A stretch of DNA of 64,000 nucleotides from Girardinichthys multiradiatus (GCF_021462225.1 NC_061795.1:50522880-50586879); one strand, 5' to 3'. Positions 33,660 through 46,285 are shown, counted from the first letter of the stretch. The notes: generated by a model not told the origin, from the letters alone. Numbers and translations: made by a program.

Positions 33660-35838
33660 AAAAGAATTGTTGGTATTTGTCTCTAAATTTTTATTTGGGC
33701 ATTTTAAACTTGTGTTTCACAAATACCAAAAATACATTTTTCATCCTTTGGACAAGCAAGATAACTTTTATATTGTCAAGTAGTCTGTGAATATTACTGT
33801 TTAGAGAAGAGGAAGTCATCTGAAACTAGCTTAGAGTAGAACATTTTTATAAATTAACATCCAATCGCATCAAACTTTCTACTGGAACAATTTACCCTCC
33901 GATCAAGGTCCCTAACCTCCAGGGACCCTGAGCACATAATACTGACAGAGCTGAACATAGATATGGCAAAGTGAAATATGAATAATGAATGGGCATCAAT
34001 CCAAAATGTGAAAATGCAATATCATTTCAAATTAAAATGGATTTTCTAGCCATTAGATGGCGATGGCTTGGAAAGTTGACACATCTGGTGAAGCCTAACA
34101 GATAGTCAAACTTTCAGGGAGGTGGGAAGAAAAACAAAACTATCTCCAAGTGAGCAGGTCGCGATTACATAAGCCTGCTTTAAAACAATGACACTGGGAG
34201 CAAAAGCTGCATCTGTAGATTAAAATGCCCAAATATTCTATAAAACCTTAACACTCGCAGAGAAAAGATGTATTTTTAACGTTGGATGAATGTCCTGCAG
34301 CCATCTTGAATGCATTGGAAGCTGGTAAGTGGAAAAGTGGGCAATAGGCCACACACACATACACCAACAATCCTGTTGGAGCTATTCCCATGTTGGGACA
34401 ACTAAAGTTGATCTCACTACTTGCCCTTCATTCAAAGGGCTAATTAAACACTGGGACACAATCACAGCTTTCACAGCACAATCAAGCCCTGTCTGAGGGG
34501 GAAGAAAGAAGGATGGAGGGGGGTAAAAACAGGCCAAACGTCAGAATACACACAAAGAAGAAAAGGGGAGAAAAGAACATATTGAGCGTAAAAAAAACAA
34601 AAACGTGTGAAAATAAAACAGCGAACAGTCACGTCTAAGCCTTCCAGAAGTATTATACCCGAACCTAAGTCAATTTCCACTCTCACATACAACAGTGGAG
34701 CGGCTACAAGTCAGAATCTTTGAAAAGCTATTTGTTTCCAGTTTCCCTAATAAAGGAATTAATGTTATGTTAATGACTTTTAGCCTATTACCGCACTGCT
34801 GAAGGATCCATCTGTACTTCAGAATGTATTTTTCTCCAGAACCTTGATGCATTTATGGAGAGACATTAAGCCGTTAATACTTTGTGTTACAAAAAAGACG
34901 ACAGTTTAATGGCACCACATAGATGATCAAACTTGCCATGTATAATGAAGTCTAGTGAAAGCGGACTAGGATCAAGAAACAGGGCTGCTAAAACTTAAAG
35001 GAGAATATTTAAATGGAATGAAGAATTCAGGCTAAAAGGTGAATGAATAAAGATGGAGCAGGACACCAGCTGTTTGAAAAGCACCATGTGTAGCACTACG
35101 GTTAATATGTTGCCTTCCTAAGAAAACCAAAGATCATCAATAATAACAACAGGACCATGCATGACCTCATTTGAATTAATACCTTATTGAAGTTTTTCCC
35201 CACATATTTTAAAATTTCACAAAATTTTTAAAAACCTAATATCTGAATATAAATATTGTTGGGCCCCAGCCATGGATATGAAACATTGACTGAACTGTAC
35301 ACAATCAGAGGCTGGTATGAACCTCTCTGCACCTTTAAATCATCTTAACCTACTTCTAGCAAACCAGAAAGAGGAGGAGTCATAGCTGGACTTCCCATGA
35401 CATCATTCAATCTCAAACAAAAACACCTTGTTCCAACATGGCGGTCTCAATCCACAACCAGGGGATGGACCAAGGATGGTGATGGGGAGCCTCGGTATGT
35501 AGAGCAGCTGTTTTAACCACTCCACCAGCAGTGCTCCATTGCAAAGGTTTTATATTGATGAAGCAAAAACTTTTAAGCTGCTGCCACTCAGTTGCTTATC
35601 TTGCCCCCTATGCTGGGATGTTAATATTAGAATCCTGGCCAAGGTCTTTTTGTGTTTTTCCATTTTCTCTCTGCGCATGCATGGGTCTTCAGTGTTGCTC
35701 CCACAGCATCATGACATGCATCTTTAACTGGCCAACCTGAGTGTACGTATGGGTGTGCGTCATGCCAATGGTGGAATGTGAGTGACTAAAACTTGCAGAC
35801 AAGCTGCTGAAACAGAAATATCTTTGCATTATCTCTTG
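33660..35838. other. Unassigned DNA
   Basis: No gene or repeat recognised. 34360-34500 is a repeat-free stretch with a GGGCTAATTAAACACTGGGA motif that could be conserved noncoding DNA. Confidence 0.45.
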
Positions 35839-35840
35839 TG

Positions 35841-38800
35841 CCCCCTCCTTGAACCGCCAACTTAACGTGGTGGAGGGGTTTGAGTGCTCAAATGATCCTA
35901 GAGGCTATGTTTGTCTGGGGCTTAAATGTCCCTGGTAGGGTCTCCCGGCAAACAGGCTCTAGGTGACGGGTCAGACAAAGAGCGGTTCAAGACACCTTCA
36001 TGAGGACTACTAAATCGAGGCACGTGACATCGGCGGGTACGGCAGAGCCAGGGTCCCACCCTGGAGCCAGGCCCGGGGTCGGGACTCGCCGGAGAACGCC
36101 TGGTGGCCGGGTTGCTCCTCGCGGGACCCAGCCAGGCCAAGGCCGAGGCCATCCGTGAGGGACTGGTGCAAAGAGGATTGGGGGGCGGATGAAGGTGGAG
36201 GCTCTAGGGATATGGAATGTCAACTTGCTGGGGGGGAAGGAGCCTGAGCTTGGTCAAGAGATATCGACTAGAGCCAGGCTCACCTCCACGCACAGCGTGG
36301 GCTCTGGAACCCATCTCCTCGAGAGGGGCTGGACTCTCTTTTACTGTGGAGTGGCCCACGGGGAGAGACGGCGGGCTGGGGTGGGTGTGCTTGTTGCCCC
36401 CCAGCTCAGCTGTCTCGTGTTGGGGTTTACCCCAGTGGATGAGAGGGTCGCATCCCTGCGCCTTCGGGCTGGGAACAGGTCTCTGACTGTCGTCTCGGCC
36501 TACAGGCCGAGCGGTAGTGTGGAGTACCCAGCCTTCTTGGTGTCCCTGTCAGGGGTACTGGATAGTGCCCCTCCTGGGTACTCCATTATTCTGCTGGGGG
36601 ACTTCAACACCCACGTGGGAAATGAAAGTGACACCTGGAGAGGCGTGATTGGGAGGAATGGCCTCCTCGATCTGAATCCGAGCAGTGTTTCATTATTGGA
36701 CTTCTGTGCTAGTCATGGATTGTTCATAATGAACACCATGTTCAAGTATAAGGGTATCCATCAGTGCACTTGGCACCAGGACACCCTAGGCAGAAGGTCA
36801 ATGATCGACTTTGTTGTCACATCATCAGACCTTCGGCCACATGTTTGGACACTCGGGTGAAGAGAGGGTGAAGTGAGTTGGATCCACTGGAAGAGGAGAA
36901 AGCCGGACAGACTTGGCAGGCCCAAGTGCATAGTGAGGATCTGCTGGGAACGTCTGACAGAGTCCTCGGCCAGGGATGTATTCAACTTCAACCTCCAGGA
37001 GAGCTTTGACAAGATTCCGGGGGATGTTGGAGACATCGAGTCCGAGTGGAACATGTTTTCCGCATCTATTGTCGATGCTGCTGCCCGTAGCTGTAAGGTC
37101 AGCGGTGCCTGTTGCAGCGGCAATCCCCAAAATCGGACGTGGACACTGTTAGAAAGGGACGCTGTCAAGCTGAAGAAGGAGTCCTATCGGCTGTGGTTGG
37201 CTTGTGGGACTCCTGAGGCGGCTGATGGGTACTGTGAGGCCAAGCGTGCCACAGCCCGGGCTGTGGCCAGGGAGAAGTTCGTTGAGGCCATGGAGAAGGT
37301 CTACCGGTTGGATTCGAAGCAAATCTGGCAAACCGTCCGGCACCTCAGGAGGGGCAATCAATGCTTTGCCAACACTGTTTATAGTGGGGGTGGGAGGCTG
37401 CTGACCTCGACTGGGGATATTATCGGGCGGTGGAAGGAGTACTTGGAGGATCTCCTCAATCCTGCCATCACGCATTCCCTGGTGGAAACAAAGGCTGGGG
37501 ACGCGGGGTTAGACTCTTTCATCACCCAGGCTGAAGTCACCGAGGTGGTTAAAAAGCTCTGCGGTGGCAGGGCTTCGTGGGTGGATGAGATCCGCCCTGA
37601 GTACCTCAAGTCTCTGGATGTTGTTGGGCTGTCATGGTTGACACGCCTCTTCAACATTGCGTGGCGGTCGGGGACAGTGCCTCTGGACTGGCAGACTGGG
37701 GTGGTGGTCCCCCTTCATAAGAAGAGTGACCGGAGGGTGTGTTCCAACTACAGGGGGATCACACTCCTCAGCCTCCCTGGTAAGGCCTACGCCAGGGTAT
37801 TGGAGATGAGAGTCCGGCCGATAGTTGAACCTCGGCTTCAGGAGGAGCAGTGTGGTTTTTCGTCCCGGCCGTGGAACACTGGACCAGGTCTATACCCTCT
37901 ACAAGGTACTCAAGGGCTCATGGGAGTTTGCCCAACCGGTCCACATGTGTTTTGTGGACCTGGAGAAGGCATTCGACTGTGTCCCTTATGATGCCCTATG
38001 GGGGGGACTCCAGGAGTATGGAATCGGGGGCCCTTTATTAGGGCCCTCCGGTCTCTGTACAAGCGGGGCAGGAGTTTGGTCCGCATTGCCGGCAATAAGT
38101 CAGACCTGTTCCCGGTGCATGTTGGACTCCGGCAGGGCTACCCTTTGTCACTGGTCCTGTTCATAACTTTTACAGACAGGATTTCTAGGCGCAGCCAAGG
38201 GCCGGAGGGGGTCTGGTTTGGGGACCAGAGGATTTCGTCTCTTCTTTTTGCAGATGACGTGATCCTGATGGCCCTCTCTAGCCAAAACCGACAGCACACG
38301 CTGGGGCGGTTCACAGCCGAGTGTGAAGCAGCTGGGATGAAGATCAGTTCCTCCAAGTACGAGGCCATGGTTCTCGACCGGAAAAGGGTGGCATGTCCTC
38401 TGCAGGTTGGAGGGGAGTTCCTGCCTCAAGTGGAGGAGTTCCAAGTATCTCGGGGTCTTGTTCACGAGTGAGGGAAGAATGGAGCGGGAGATCGACAAAC
38501 GGATTGGTGCGGCTGCCGCAGTAATGGGGGTGCTGTGCCGGTCCATTGTGGTGAAGAGAGAGCTGAGCCAAAAAGCAAAGCTCTCAATTTACCGGTCGGT
38601 CTACGTTCCTACCCTTACCTATGGCCATGAACTTTGGGTCATGACCGAAAGAACGAGATCCCGGATACAAGCGGCTGAAATGAGCTTCCTCCGTAGGGTG
38701 GCCGGGCACTCCCTTAGAGATAGGGTGAGGAGCTCGGCCATCTGCGAGGGGCTCGGAGTAGAGCCGCTGCTCCTCCACATCGAGAGGAGCCAGTAGAGGT

Positions 38801-39030
38801 GGCTCGGGCATCTATACGGATGCATCCTGGACGCCTTCCTCGGGAGGTGTTCCAGGCACGTCCCACTGGGAGGAGGCCCAGGAGACGGCCAAGGACACGT
38901 TGGAGGGATTATGTCTCTCGGCTGGCCTGGGAACGCCTAGGGCTCCCCCTGGAGGAGCTGGAGGAGGTGTCTAGGGAGAGGGACCTCTGGGTGTCTGTGC
39001 TGAGTCTGCTGCCCCCACGACCTGGTCCCT
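35841..39030 (+). mobile_element. RTE-clade (Rex3-like) LINE, near full length, copy B
   Basis: It starts at the same position as copy A (CCCCTCCTTGAACCGCC) and runs colinearly to the last ORF codons, then stops at CCACGACCTGGTCCC without the GGATAAGCGG tail. Compared with A it has a deletion in the basic N-terminal region near 36140. No target duplication could be identified. The missing 3' tail is unusual, since reverse transcription starts there, so the end was probably deleted later. Confidence 0.85.
36189..39020 (+). pseudogene. RTE LINE EN-RT protein, frameshifted
   Basis: EN lies in 36189-36860: [28 protein letters not shown] and [14 protein letters not shown] deletion near 36858 removes the STDHHLVV catalytic-His segment seen in copy A. 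The RT part is open at 36873-37860 (VDEIRPEYLKSL, CSNYRGITLLSL). Frameshifts occur near 37860 and 37990. Motif A reads FVDLEKAFDCVP; motif B is altered (RQGYPLSLVLF against QGCPLSPVLF in A); motif C is LLFADDVILMA. A further shift lies near 38450, a TAG at 38794-38796, and a small change near 38815. The lost EN histidine region and the shifts make it inactive. Confidence 0.85.
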
Positions 39031-39282
39031 ATTTCTCAGGTGTTGGCCTCAATCACCTGGTTCCAGTGTAAGCAACTCAAAAAATAACTGATGCCCCCAA
39101 CCTTGTGGGAACAGTTTGGGGATATCCCCTTCCTGGTTCAACACAACTGATTACTAGAGCACAAAGCTTGGTCCAGAAAGACATGGATGAGCAGGTTTCA
39201 TGGAAGGTCTTTACTGGTATACATAGAGTTCTGACATCAACCCAATAAAACACCTTTGGAATTAACTAGAGCAGAGACTGTG
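39031..39282. other. Unassigned short gap
   Basis: Unrelated to copy A's 3' end; contains a Tc1-like trace (CAACCCAATAAAACACCTTT at 39239, resembling the SPDLNPIEH-type coding end) too short to assign. Confidence 0.3.
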
Positions 39283-39400
<118 letters not shown>

Positions 39401-39774
39401 TATACAGAAAATGTTCATTGACTGAGGTTTTGATCCATGTTTAGACCAATGAGTTCTTAAGAGATATGACAGATTAGGAACTCTGATCAAATCAAGATAA
39501 CTATGAGGACCTTCTGCTGGTAGAGAAATCATATCAGAACATTTCCTTCAGTCCAGTAAAACACAGAAAATTACTTTAATCATCAGCTAAAGAATTGAGT
39601 TCAAAATGACCCGAATGTATGTATGAAAAGCTCATTTCTATTTCTGAAAAAGTCGGTTCAATAAGACCAAAACTGGAAATGTATGAAATCTACAAATATT
39701 TGGTTCAAATGTAACGTTTACAAACCACATAAAATGGGAACCAATTGCATCATCTGAAGAACACTGCAGCATTC

Positions 39775-40150
39775 GGACTGTTTGTCTCTCCGTCCCATGC
39801 AGAGACTTTAGTTCAGACTTTCATAACTAGCACACAAGATTATAGTAACCTGCTGCTCTCTGGTCTCCTAAGAATACTACGGCTCCATTAAAGCTACTGA
39901 CCCCAGAGAGTCAGCTTACATCACACTGATTTTATTATCTCTGCATTAGCTACCTGTGCATTTTGGAATGAACTTTAAGGTGGTCTAAATGGTTTCTAAA
40001 ACCAGAAATGGTCCTAATTCAAGCTATGTATCAGATAAGCTCTCAGTCTAAAGGCCCTTCAGACCCATTCAGGTTTTCCTTTGGTATCTAAAGGAGAACT
40101 AAAGCTTGTGAATTTTCCTGGATGGCCCTCGGCTGCAGAACAGCTCAACT
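39775..40150 (+). pseudogene. Decayed LINE RT C-terminal fragment (L2/CR1-like)
   Basis: CAGACTTTCATAACTAGCAC and the next bases read QTFITS..DYSNLLLSGL, parallel to HAFVTSRLDYCNSLLSGC in the L2 copy at 47060. ATTAGCTACCTGTGCATTTT matches the LHWLPVK region in order. Many stops. Confidence 0.6.
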
Positions 40151-41103
40151 AAGAGTTTGGATTTTTTGTTATACCCGTGTAATAATTCAAAGTTATATAT
40201 TCATATCTATTTGACTGCATTTTATTTGCATTTATTTTACATTTTAGCCTAAATATTTTTATAAATTGTTTACTATTTTCATATTTATTTTTCATGTTTC
40301 CACAGTTCTTCATTCTCTATTACTGATCATTTAGGGAATGTCTTTTTAAACTTTGCTAGATTTATTCTGGTGTGTGTGTGTTTTTTTGCATGTGTAACCT
40401 GTGTACAACACCATGAGGTACACATCAGTTACATTGATTGATTGGGGCAAAATGAGCAGCAGAAAACAAGCAAACCAAAGAACAGAGCAGTCCAGAGAAT
40501 GAAACAAGAACAATAAATCTGAAATTTGATGATTTCACCAAAAGCCTTAATGAAATCATGTTCACCATCCAATCTGAATGCTAAACAATTCAGCTAAAAC
40601 AAAATGTGGGGTTCTGCAGGGAGAGAAAACATGTTTAATGTTTGAATGTTTTATATCGCTAACGTCTCATTGATTAAAATTTCAAACATATGTGTAGTCA
40701 ATTGTTATTTTGATCAGTCTAAAAAGTGCTGTGGCTTAAAACCAACATGATGTCAGAATCAGAATGAGTTTTATTAAAATCAGCCAAGAATTTGAAGAAT
40801 GGGAAGGTCTAGTGGCTGGTGTAGACAACCATCTAAATGCTAGAACAGGTTCTGATAATGAAGGCCTTTGAACAGATGTATGCTGTGCAAAGAAGGTTGA
40901 CATTTAAAGCTTTAGATAAAAACAACTCATGTTGTGTAGAATCACCACTTTGAAACCAAAAACGCTGCAAAACTCTATCAGCTTTAATTTCATGGCAAGA
41001 TAACCCACAGGACCTGGAAATGTTTTGAAATGTGAGCTTGAGACTCCAGAAACACTCACAGCATGGAGGACATCTGTATTTCTATTTATAAAGCAGCTCT
41101 CTA
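40151..41103. other. Unassigned AT-rich DNA
   Basis: Nothing recognised apart from the short trace of the AATCAGCTTTATT repeat at 40752. Confidence 0.45.
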
Positions 41104-41105
41104 TA

Positions 41106-42716
41106 CAGGTCCTTCTCAAAATATTAGCATATTGTGATAAAGTTCATTATTTTCCATAATGTCATGATGAAAATTTAACATTCATATATTTTAGATTCAT
41201 TGCACACTAACTGAAATATTTCAGGTCTTTTATTGTCTTAATACGGATGATTTTGGCATACAGCTCATGAAAACCCAAAATTCCTATCTCAACAAATTAG
41301 CATATCATTAAAAGGGTCTCTAAACGAGCTATGAACCTAATCATCTGAATCAACGAGTTAACTCTAAACACCTACAAAAGATTCCTGAGGCCTTTAAAAC
41401 TCCCAGCCTGGTTCATCACTCAAAACCCCAATCATGGGTAAGACTGCCGACCTGACTGCTGTCCAGAAGGCCACTATTGACACCCTCAAGCAAGAGGGTA
41501 AGACACAGAAATAAATTTCTGAACAAATAGGCTGTTCCCAGAGTGCTGTATCAAGGCACCTCAGTGGGAAGTCTGTGGGAAGGAAAAAGTGTGGCAGAAA
41601 ACGCTGCACAACGAGAAGAGGTGACCGGACCCTGAGGAAGATTGTGGAGAAGGGCCGATTCCAGACCTTGGGGGACCTGCGGAAGCAATGGACTGAGTCT
41701 GGAGTAGAAACATCCAGAGCCACCGTGCACAGGCGTGTGCAGGAAATGGGCTACAGGTGCCGCATTCCCCAGGTCAAGCCACTTTTGAACCAGAAACAGC
41801 GGCAGAAGCGCCTGACCTGGGCTACAGAGAAGCAGCACTGGACTGTTGCTCAGTGGTCCAAAGTACTTTTTTCGGATGAAAGCAAATTTTGCATGTCATT
41901 CAGAAATCAAGGTGCCAGAGTCTGGAGGAAGACTGGAGAGAAGGAAATGCCAAAATGCCAGAGGTCCAGTGTCAAGTACCCACAGTCAGTGATGGTCTGG
42001 GGTGCCGTGTCAGCTGGTGGTGTTAGTCCACTGTCTTTTATCAAGGGCAGGGTCAATGCAGCTAGCTATCAGGAGATTTTGGAGCACTTCATGCTTCCAT
42101 CTGCTGAAAAGCTTTATGGAGATGAAGATTTCATTTTTCAGCACGACCTGGCACCTGCTCACAGTGCCAAAACCACTGGTAAATGGTTTACTGACCATGG
42201 TATCACTGTGCTCAATTGGCCTGCCAACTCTCCTGACCTAAACCCCATAGAGAATCTGTGGGATATTGTGAAGAGAACGTTGAGAGACTCAAGACCCAAC
42301 ACTCTGGATGAGCTAAAGGCCGCTATCGAAGCATCCTGGGCCTCCATAAGACCTCAGCAGTGCCACAGGCTGATTGCCTCCATGCCACGCCGCATTGAAG
42401 CAGTCATTTCTGCAAAAGGATTCCCGACCAAGTATTGAGTGCATAACTGTACATGATTATTTGAAAGTTGACGTTTTTTGTATTAAAAACACTTTTCTTT
42501 TATTGGTCGGATGAAATATGCTAATTTTGTGAGATAGGAATTTTGGGTTTTCATGAGCTGTATGCCACAATCATCCGTATTAAGACAATAAAATACTTGA
42601 AATATTTCAGTTAGTGTGCAATGAATCTAAAAATATATGAATGTTAAATTTTCATCATGACATTATGGAAAATAATGAACTTTATCACAAAATGCTAATA
42701 TTTTGAGAAGGACCTG
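41106..42716 (+). mobile_element. Tc1-like transposon (family 3), nearly intact, second copy
   Basis: A 1,611-bp element flanked by TA (41104-41105 and 42717-42718), with the same long inverted repeats as 22979-24588 and very high identity to it by eye. It lies outside any recognised element. Both ends and almost the whole gene are preserved, so activity of this family was recent on the scale of this window. Confidence 0.93.
41434..42438 (+). pseudogene. Tc1 transposase, 334 codons, one early nonsense codon
   Basis: The same length and frame as the sister gene. ATG at 41434 begins MGKTADLTAVQKATIDTLKQ. TAA at 41512-41514 (codon 27) replaces the GAC (Asp) of the sister copy, within the first helix-turn-helix. 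The rest is open to TGA at 42436-42438 and keeps all three catalytic positions: FSDESKF, FQHDLAPAHSAK and SPDLNPIENLWD. Codon 164 is TGG here, so each copy has the residue the other lost. Translation restarting downstream would lack the first DNA-binding helices. Not functional as it stands. Confidence 0.92.
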
Positions 42717-42718
42717 TA

Positions 42719-43085
42719 TACTAAAAGTAATCTTGGAGTCGTGACCTCCATAAAGTTTGATTTTTCCCCTGCCAGAGCACCAAGGAGATGGAAGTGTCTC
42801 AGAAACACTTTATCAGGGATATAGAAGCAAACCTGAATGCACAAGTGTATCAACCCAGGACAAATATGCAAACACTAAGATTACAGTGAGGTACCATGTG
42901 GTCTGCACACAGCACATCCATCCATCAGGAACACAGACAAGAAAAAAGTCTTTACAATGTTTGGAGTGCATTATGTGAGCTCTGAGAAACAGCAACCTGC
43001 AGGACAGGACAATACAATCGCCTCTCACCCTGTCATCTGTCATACTATCTATGCCGCCTTCTGGCCAAAGTGACAGCAGACTTTT
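42719..43085. other. Unassigned DNA
   Basis: No gene or repeat recognised. Confidence 0.45.
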
Positions 43086-43089
43086 TTGC

Positions 43090-43412
43090 GTCCCGGTTAG
43101 CACCTGCACTTCAAACGTGCTAAATCCACACGCAAAAATTGCGCCCGCAAACCATTTCAGGCTTTGAAAATCGCATTGCATGTGGTGAGGGATGACATTT
43201 GCATATCCTCCTCCCCAGGAATTTGCGCATTTGGGTCATTATCATATGTTTTGCATATTCATGAAGGCAAACACGTTTCAAAGTGTGCGCCTGCAGTTCC
43301 GCTGATTTTGCACACACAAGCCGATTAGCAACTCGTTTGTAGATCAGCTTTGCTGACGCAAAGAGGTTTGCATGCGGTTTTGTATACACAAACCTTTTGA
43401 AGATAAGGCCCC
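43090..43412. repeat. Unclassified interspersed repeat, copy 2
   Basis: The right 230 bp match window positions 1-231; this copy extends about 90 bp further left (GTTAGCACCTGCACTTCAAA region). Internal themes such as GATTAGCAACTCG and GGTTAGCACCTGC recur in the two halves, which hints at internal duplication or a degenerate palindrome. It ends near AAACCTTTTGAAGATAAGGC. No coding frame. Confidence 0.6.
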
Positions 43413-43439
43413 AAGAGTCTCAGCTAACATTGACCCACA

Positions 43440-43635
43440 GGAGGGTCAAGAATTGTGGCCCCAGGTTTAAAGGAGTTGATCTAAATCCCAGCTGCTAATG
43501 CTCATGGCCAAAAGATGCCAAAAGAACCCGATCATCTGCAATGAACAAGGTTGAGTCACAGACAACTCCAAACCAGGCACCCTTCCCCCACAGCTACACC
43601 TAGAGATCCTGTCCATGACAGGCCAATTCTGACAA
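43440..43635 (-). repeat. RTE-like LINE RT fragment
   Basis: The antisense strand contains GATCATCTGCAATGAACAAG (the RT FADD region), CCAAACCAGGCACCCTT and ACACCTAGAGATCCTGTCCA, matching the reverse of copy A around 6860-6990 in order. It is more diverged than the other copies and may be another subfamily. Confidence 0.6.
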
Positions 43636-43639
43636 AGTC

Positions 43640-44955
43640 ATTAAAGACATAATTCAGCTGCATATCCTCTACTTTGTTCTTTATAAACAATGCAGGATTT
43701 GTTCTACCAGATGTTATCAGGCTCTAACAAAAGGCCTGTTTTCATGAATGACGATTGGTTTGTAACTTTGGATCCAGTTTGAAGAAATTTAAAAAATATT
43801 GTAAAAGATACGACAATGGTGACATGTAAAAAAACTGTTTTAAACTGTTATTTATGGAACCATATACTGCACAGTAAATTGCTTAAAAAGAACTGCTCCC
43901 CCTTTAACTTACAGCCTCTTTAATTTCCGTCCTTTCAAAACTTTTTCACTTACTGTTACTTGATTTCTTATGTTATCCCTCTTTAATCTCTCAGCATCCT
44001 ATTTATCATGGTCAGTACTGACAGAGATCCCATAAAAAGATACTGGGAAAAATGGCCCTTCGCCCTGCTATTGACAGCGGCAACTCAATTGAATTTAATG
44101 CTTGGCTGCCCTTGTTATTCTCTCTGTCTAATAAACAAACTCATTTATTCTAATTTCTTTACGTCTCCATTTGCATCTGCGAGCTCTAACATCAACTCCA
44201 CCCTTTTAATGGGCTGTTTCACTAGTGTGCCATCAAATAATTACCCACGAAATCAGCCCCAATTAATGTAATAAAGCTGGGCTTGATTAACAAGATTGAT
44301 AGGCATTTCAAAACAAGGTAACCAATATCCAATACAAAGAGGTGAGAATGTGCATATATATTCCCTGCCATGTTAATTCAATAACAGTGGATAACAACTG
44401 ACTAGATCTCATATTTGGTGAACAGGTCTAACTCTTTGATGAGGAATGTTTCAAAGTAGTTATTGCTAAGACTTGTGGGCCCTCGTGATTTTCTCATGAT
44501 CTTCACAGACATGTACATTCAAAAGGTTAAACAGAGTCTTCTGTTGAACACAGAGACTCTTGGACATTGTAAAATGTGAACACAATCAAACAAATCGAAC
44601 AATCGAGTTTTTTATTCTTTATCATAATGTTCAGAATGAAGGAGCGATCAAAAAGAGGCCTTCAGCCAAGGTTCTGCTCTGTCTAGCTCACATGGATGGT
44701 TAGGTCAATTAAATTTTGGACAATTAAAACCACAGTGCCTAGTTTATGAATTGAAAAACATTCCCTCAGCATAATATTAACTGGAAGAGCATTAATCACA
44801 GGGCAACACTAACAATGCAAAAGTAATCAAAACGTAAGCAAACCCCTTCCATTGATCTATAGAGCCACTGGCTGCTGCTTATCCGAGATTGGAACGAGGA
44901 GATAACAGCTCCAAGAACACCAGTTATCAGAGTTATCAGAACCTTCTTTCCAACA
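43640..44955. other. Unassigned DNA, possible conserved noncoding stretch
   Basis: No gene. 44170-44320 is free of repeat signatures and rich in homeodomain-type cores (TTTTAATGGGC, CCAATTAATGTAATAAAGCT, TTGATTAACAAG). Confidence 0.4.
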
Positions 44956-44959
44956 CCCT

Positions 44960-45065
44960 AAAGTAAGTTTTCCCAAGGACCTATATCTTATCTTCTGTTC
45001 TTATCTAAAATTCTTGAGAAAATAGTTGCTAATCAAGTGTGTGAGTGCAATGATCTGTTTGAAGA
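44960..45065 (+). pseudogene. L2 LINE RT fragment
   Basis: 44988-45050 reads LLFLSKILEKIVANQVCE followed by NDLFEEF, the conserved L2 RT segment before motif A. It is cut sharply near 45068, where L1-like sequence begins. Confidence 0.65.
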
Positions 45066-45129
45066 GTTTTAGTCACTTCACTCGAGGACCTCTGACAGGG
45101 TCGGATGTAGTGAGTCCGTCACATAAGTA

Positions 45130-45965
45130 TGCAATTTGGCAGCGCACTGACAAACAACTCTCCAGCGAAGGTAAAAACAAGCCAAATATCGTATGCAACT
45201 CTAAATATTAACCATTGTGATCTTTTCCTCACCATCGACAACCTGGACGAGGAAACTGTTGATAGTCTGCACAGCCTTCTTGACAATTATTATCAGACAG
45301 TCGTAATGGAAAACTTCAGAAGCCGGCAGCTACTTTTTCATCCAAGCCTATGTGGACTGAATGCTCCACCAGTATCACCAGCTCACCTGATAAAAGCTGT
45401 ACAGAAATTTTAGACCTTATTGACCAGAAGCATACCAGCCTCAATGCCAGACTGACCCTGGTAGATGTTCTGCACAAGGAATTCCAGGTCCTGAGGAAAT
45501 TGCTTGAGCAAAGTAATCAGCAGGTGGCGACACCTGGCTGAGAACACCATGTTAAAGGAAAGTGTACTAAAACTCAGGCAAGGGATAAAGCAGCTCTCCA
45601 TTGACAATAGTAAGATGACGAAAACCTTCTGTATATCCAGGCGAGAAGCATGCAGGATAAGTTTGTTTTCTCTGGCATTCCTGAGTGCACAGAAAAAGAT
45701 CCAGAGGGCACCATGCGTGAATTTCTCCAGTGGCAGCTAAAGATACCAAGGAACGTCATAAAGACCATCCCATTTCACCATATGCATTAGATGCAAACGA
45801 AACAGCTAGACAACGCCAGCCGACACCAATTGTAGCAAAGTTTCACTTCAAACAGATAGAACAGGTCAGAAGCTGCAGTAGGGAACTGCATGGTATGAAC
45901 TACAGTCTGAACGATCAGTTTCCAAAGGATACTGCTGACGTGCTCTTTTACACACAGCTTATTGT
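45130..45965 (+). pseudogene. L1-clade LINE ORF1, broken
   Basis: ORF1 proteins bind LINE RNA as trimers. Here a leucine-rich, coiled-coil-like part (45410-45540, VLHKEFQVLRKLLEQ) precedes an RRM-like part: MQDKFVFSGIPECTEKDPEG then FLQWQLKIPRNVIKTI at 45652-45780. After a frameshift near 45785 comes the C-terminal domain with PTPIVAKFHFKQIEQVRS and SLNDQFPKD. At least three frames are used. Assignment rests on this domain order; the fish L1 (Swimmer-like) label is inference. Confidence 0.65.
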
Positions 45966-45989
45966 GACTCATACAGAAAGAAACCTACA

Positions 45990-46285
45990 GCACACACAGC
46001 GTGGGCTCTAGAACCCCTCTCCTCGAGACTCTCCTGGACTCTCTTCTACTCTGGAGTGGTGCGCGGGGAGAGGCAGCGGGCTGGGATGGGTTTGCATTTT
46101 GCCCCCCATTGCGGAGTACCCGGCTTTCTTGGTGTCCCTGTCAGGGGTGCTGGATAGTGCCCCTCCCGGGGACTCCATTATTCTGCTTCCGATCTGAATC
46201 TGAGTGGTGTTTAGTTATTGGACTTCAGTGCTAGTCACTAATTGTCCATAATTGTCCATGTTCAAGCATAAGGGTGTTCATAAGG
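45990..46285 (+). repeat. RTE LINE endonuclease fragment
   Basis: GCGTGGGCTCTAGAACCCCT, GACTCTCTTCTACTCTGGAG, GGGGACTCCATTATTCTGCT and TTCAAGCATAAGGGTGT appear in the same order as copy A 4955-5430, with several internal deletions. Confidence 0.8.
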
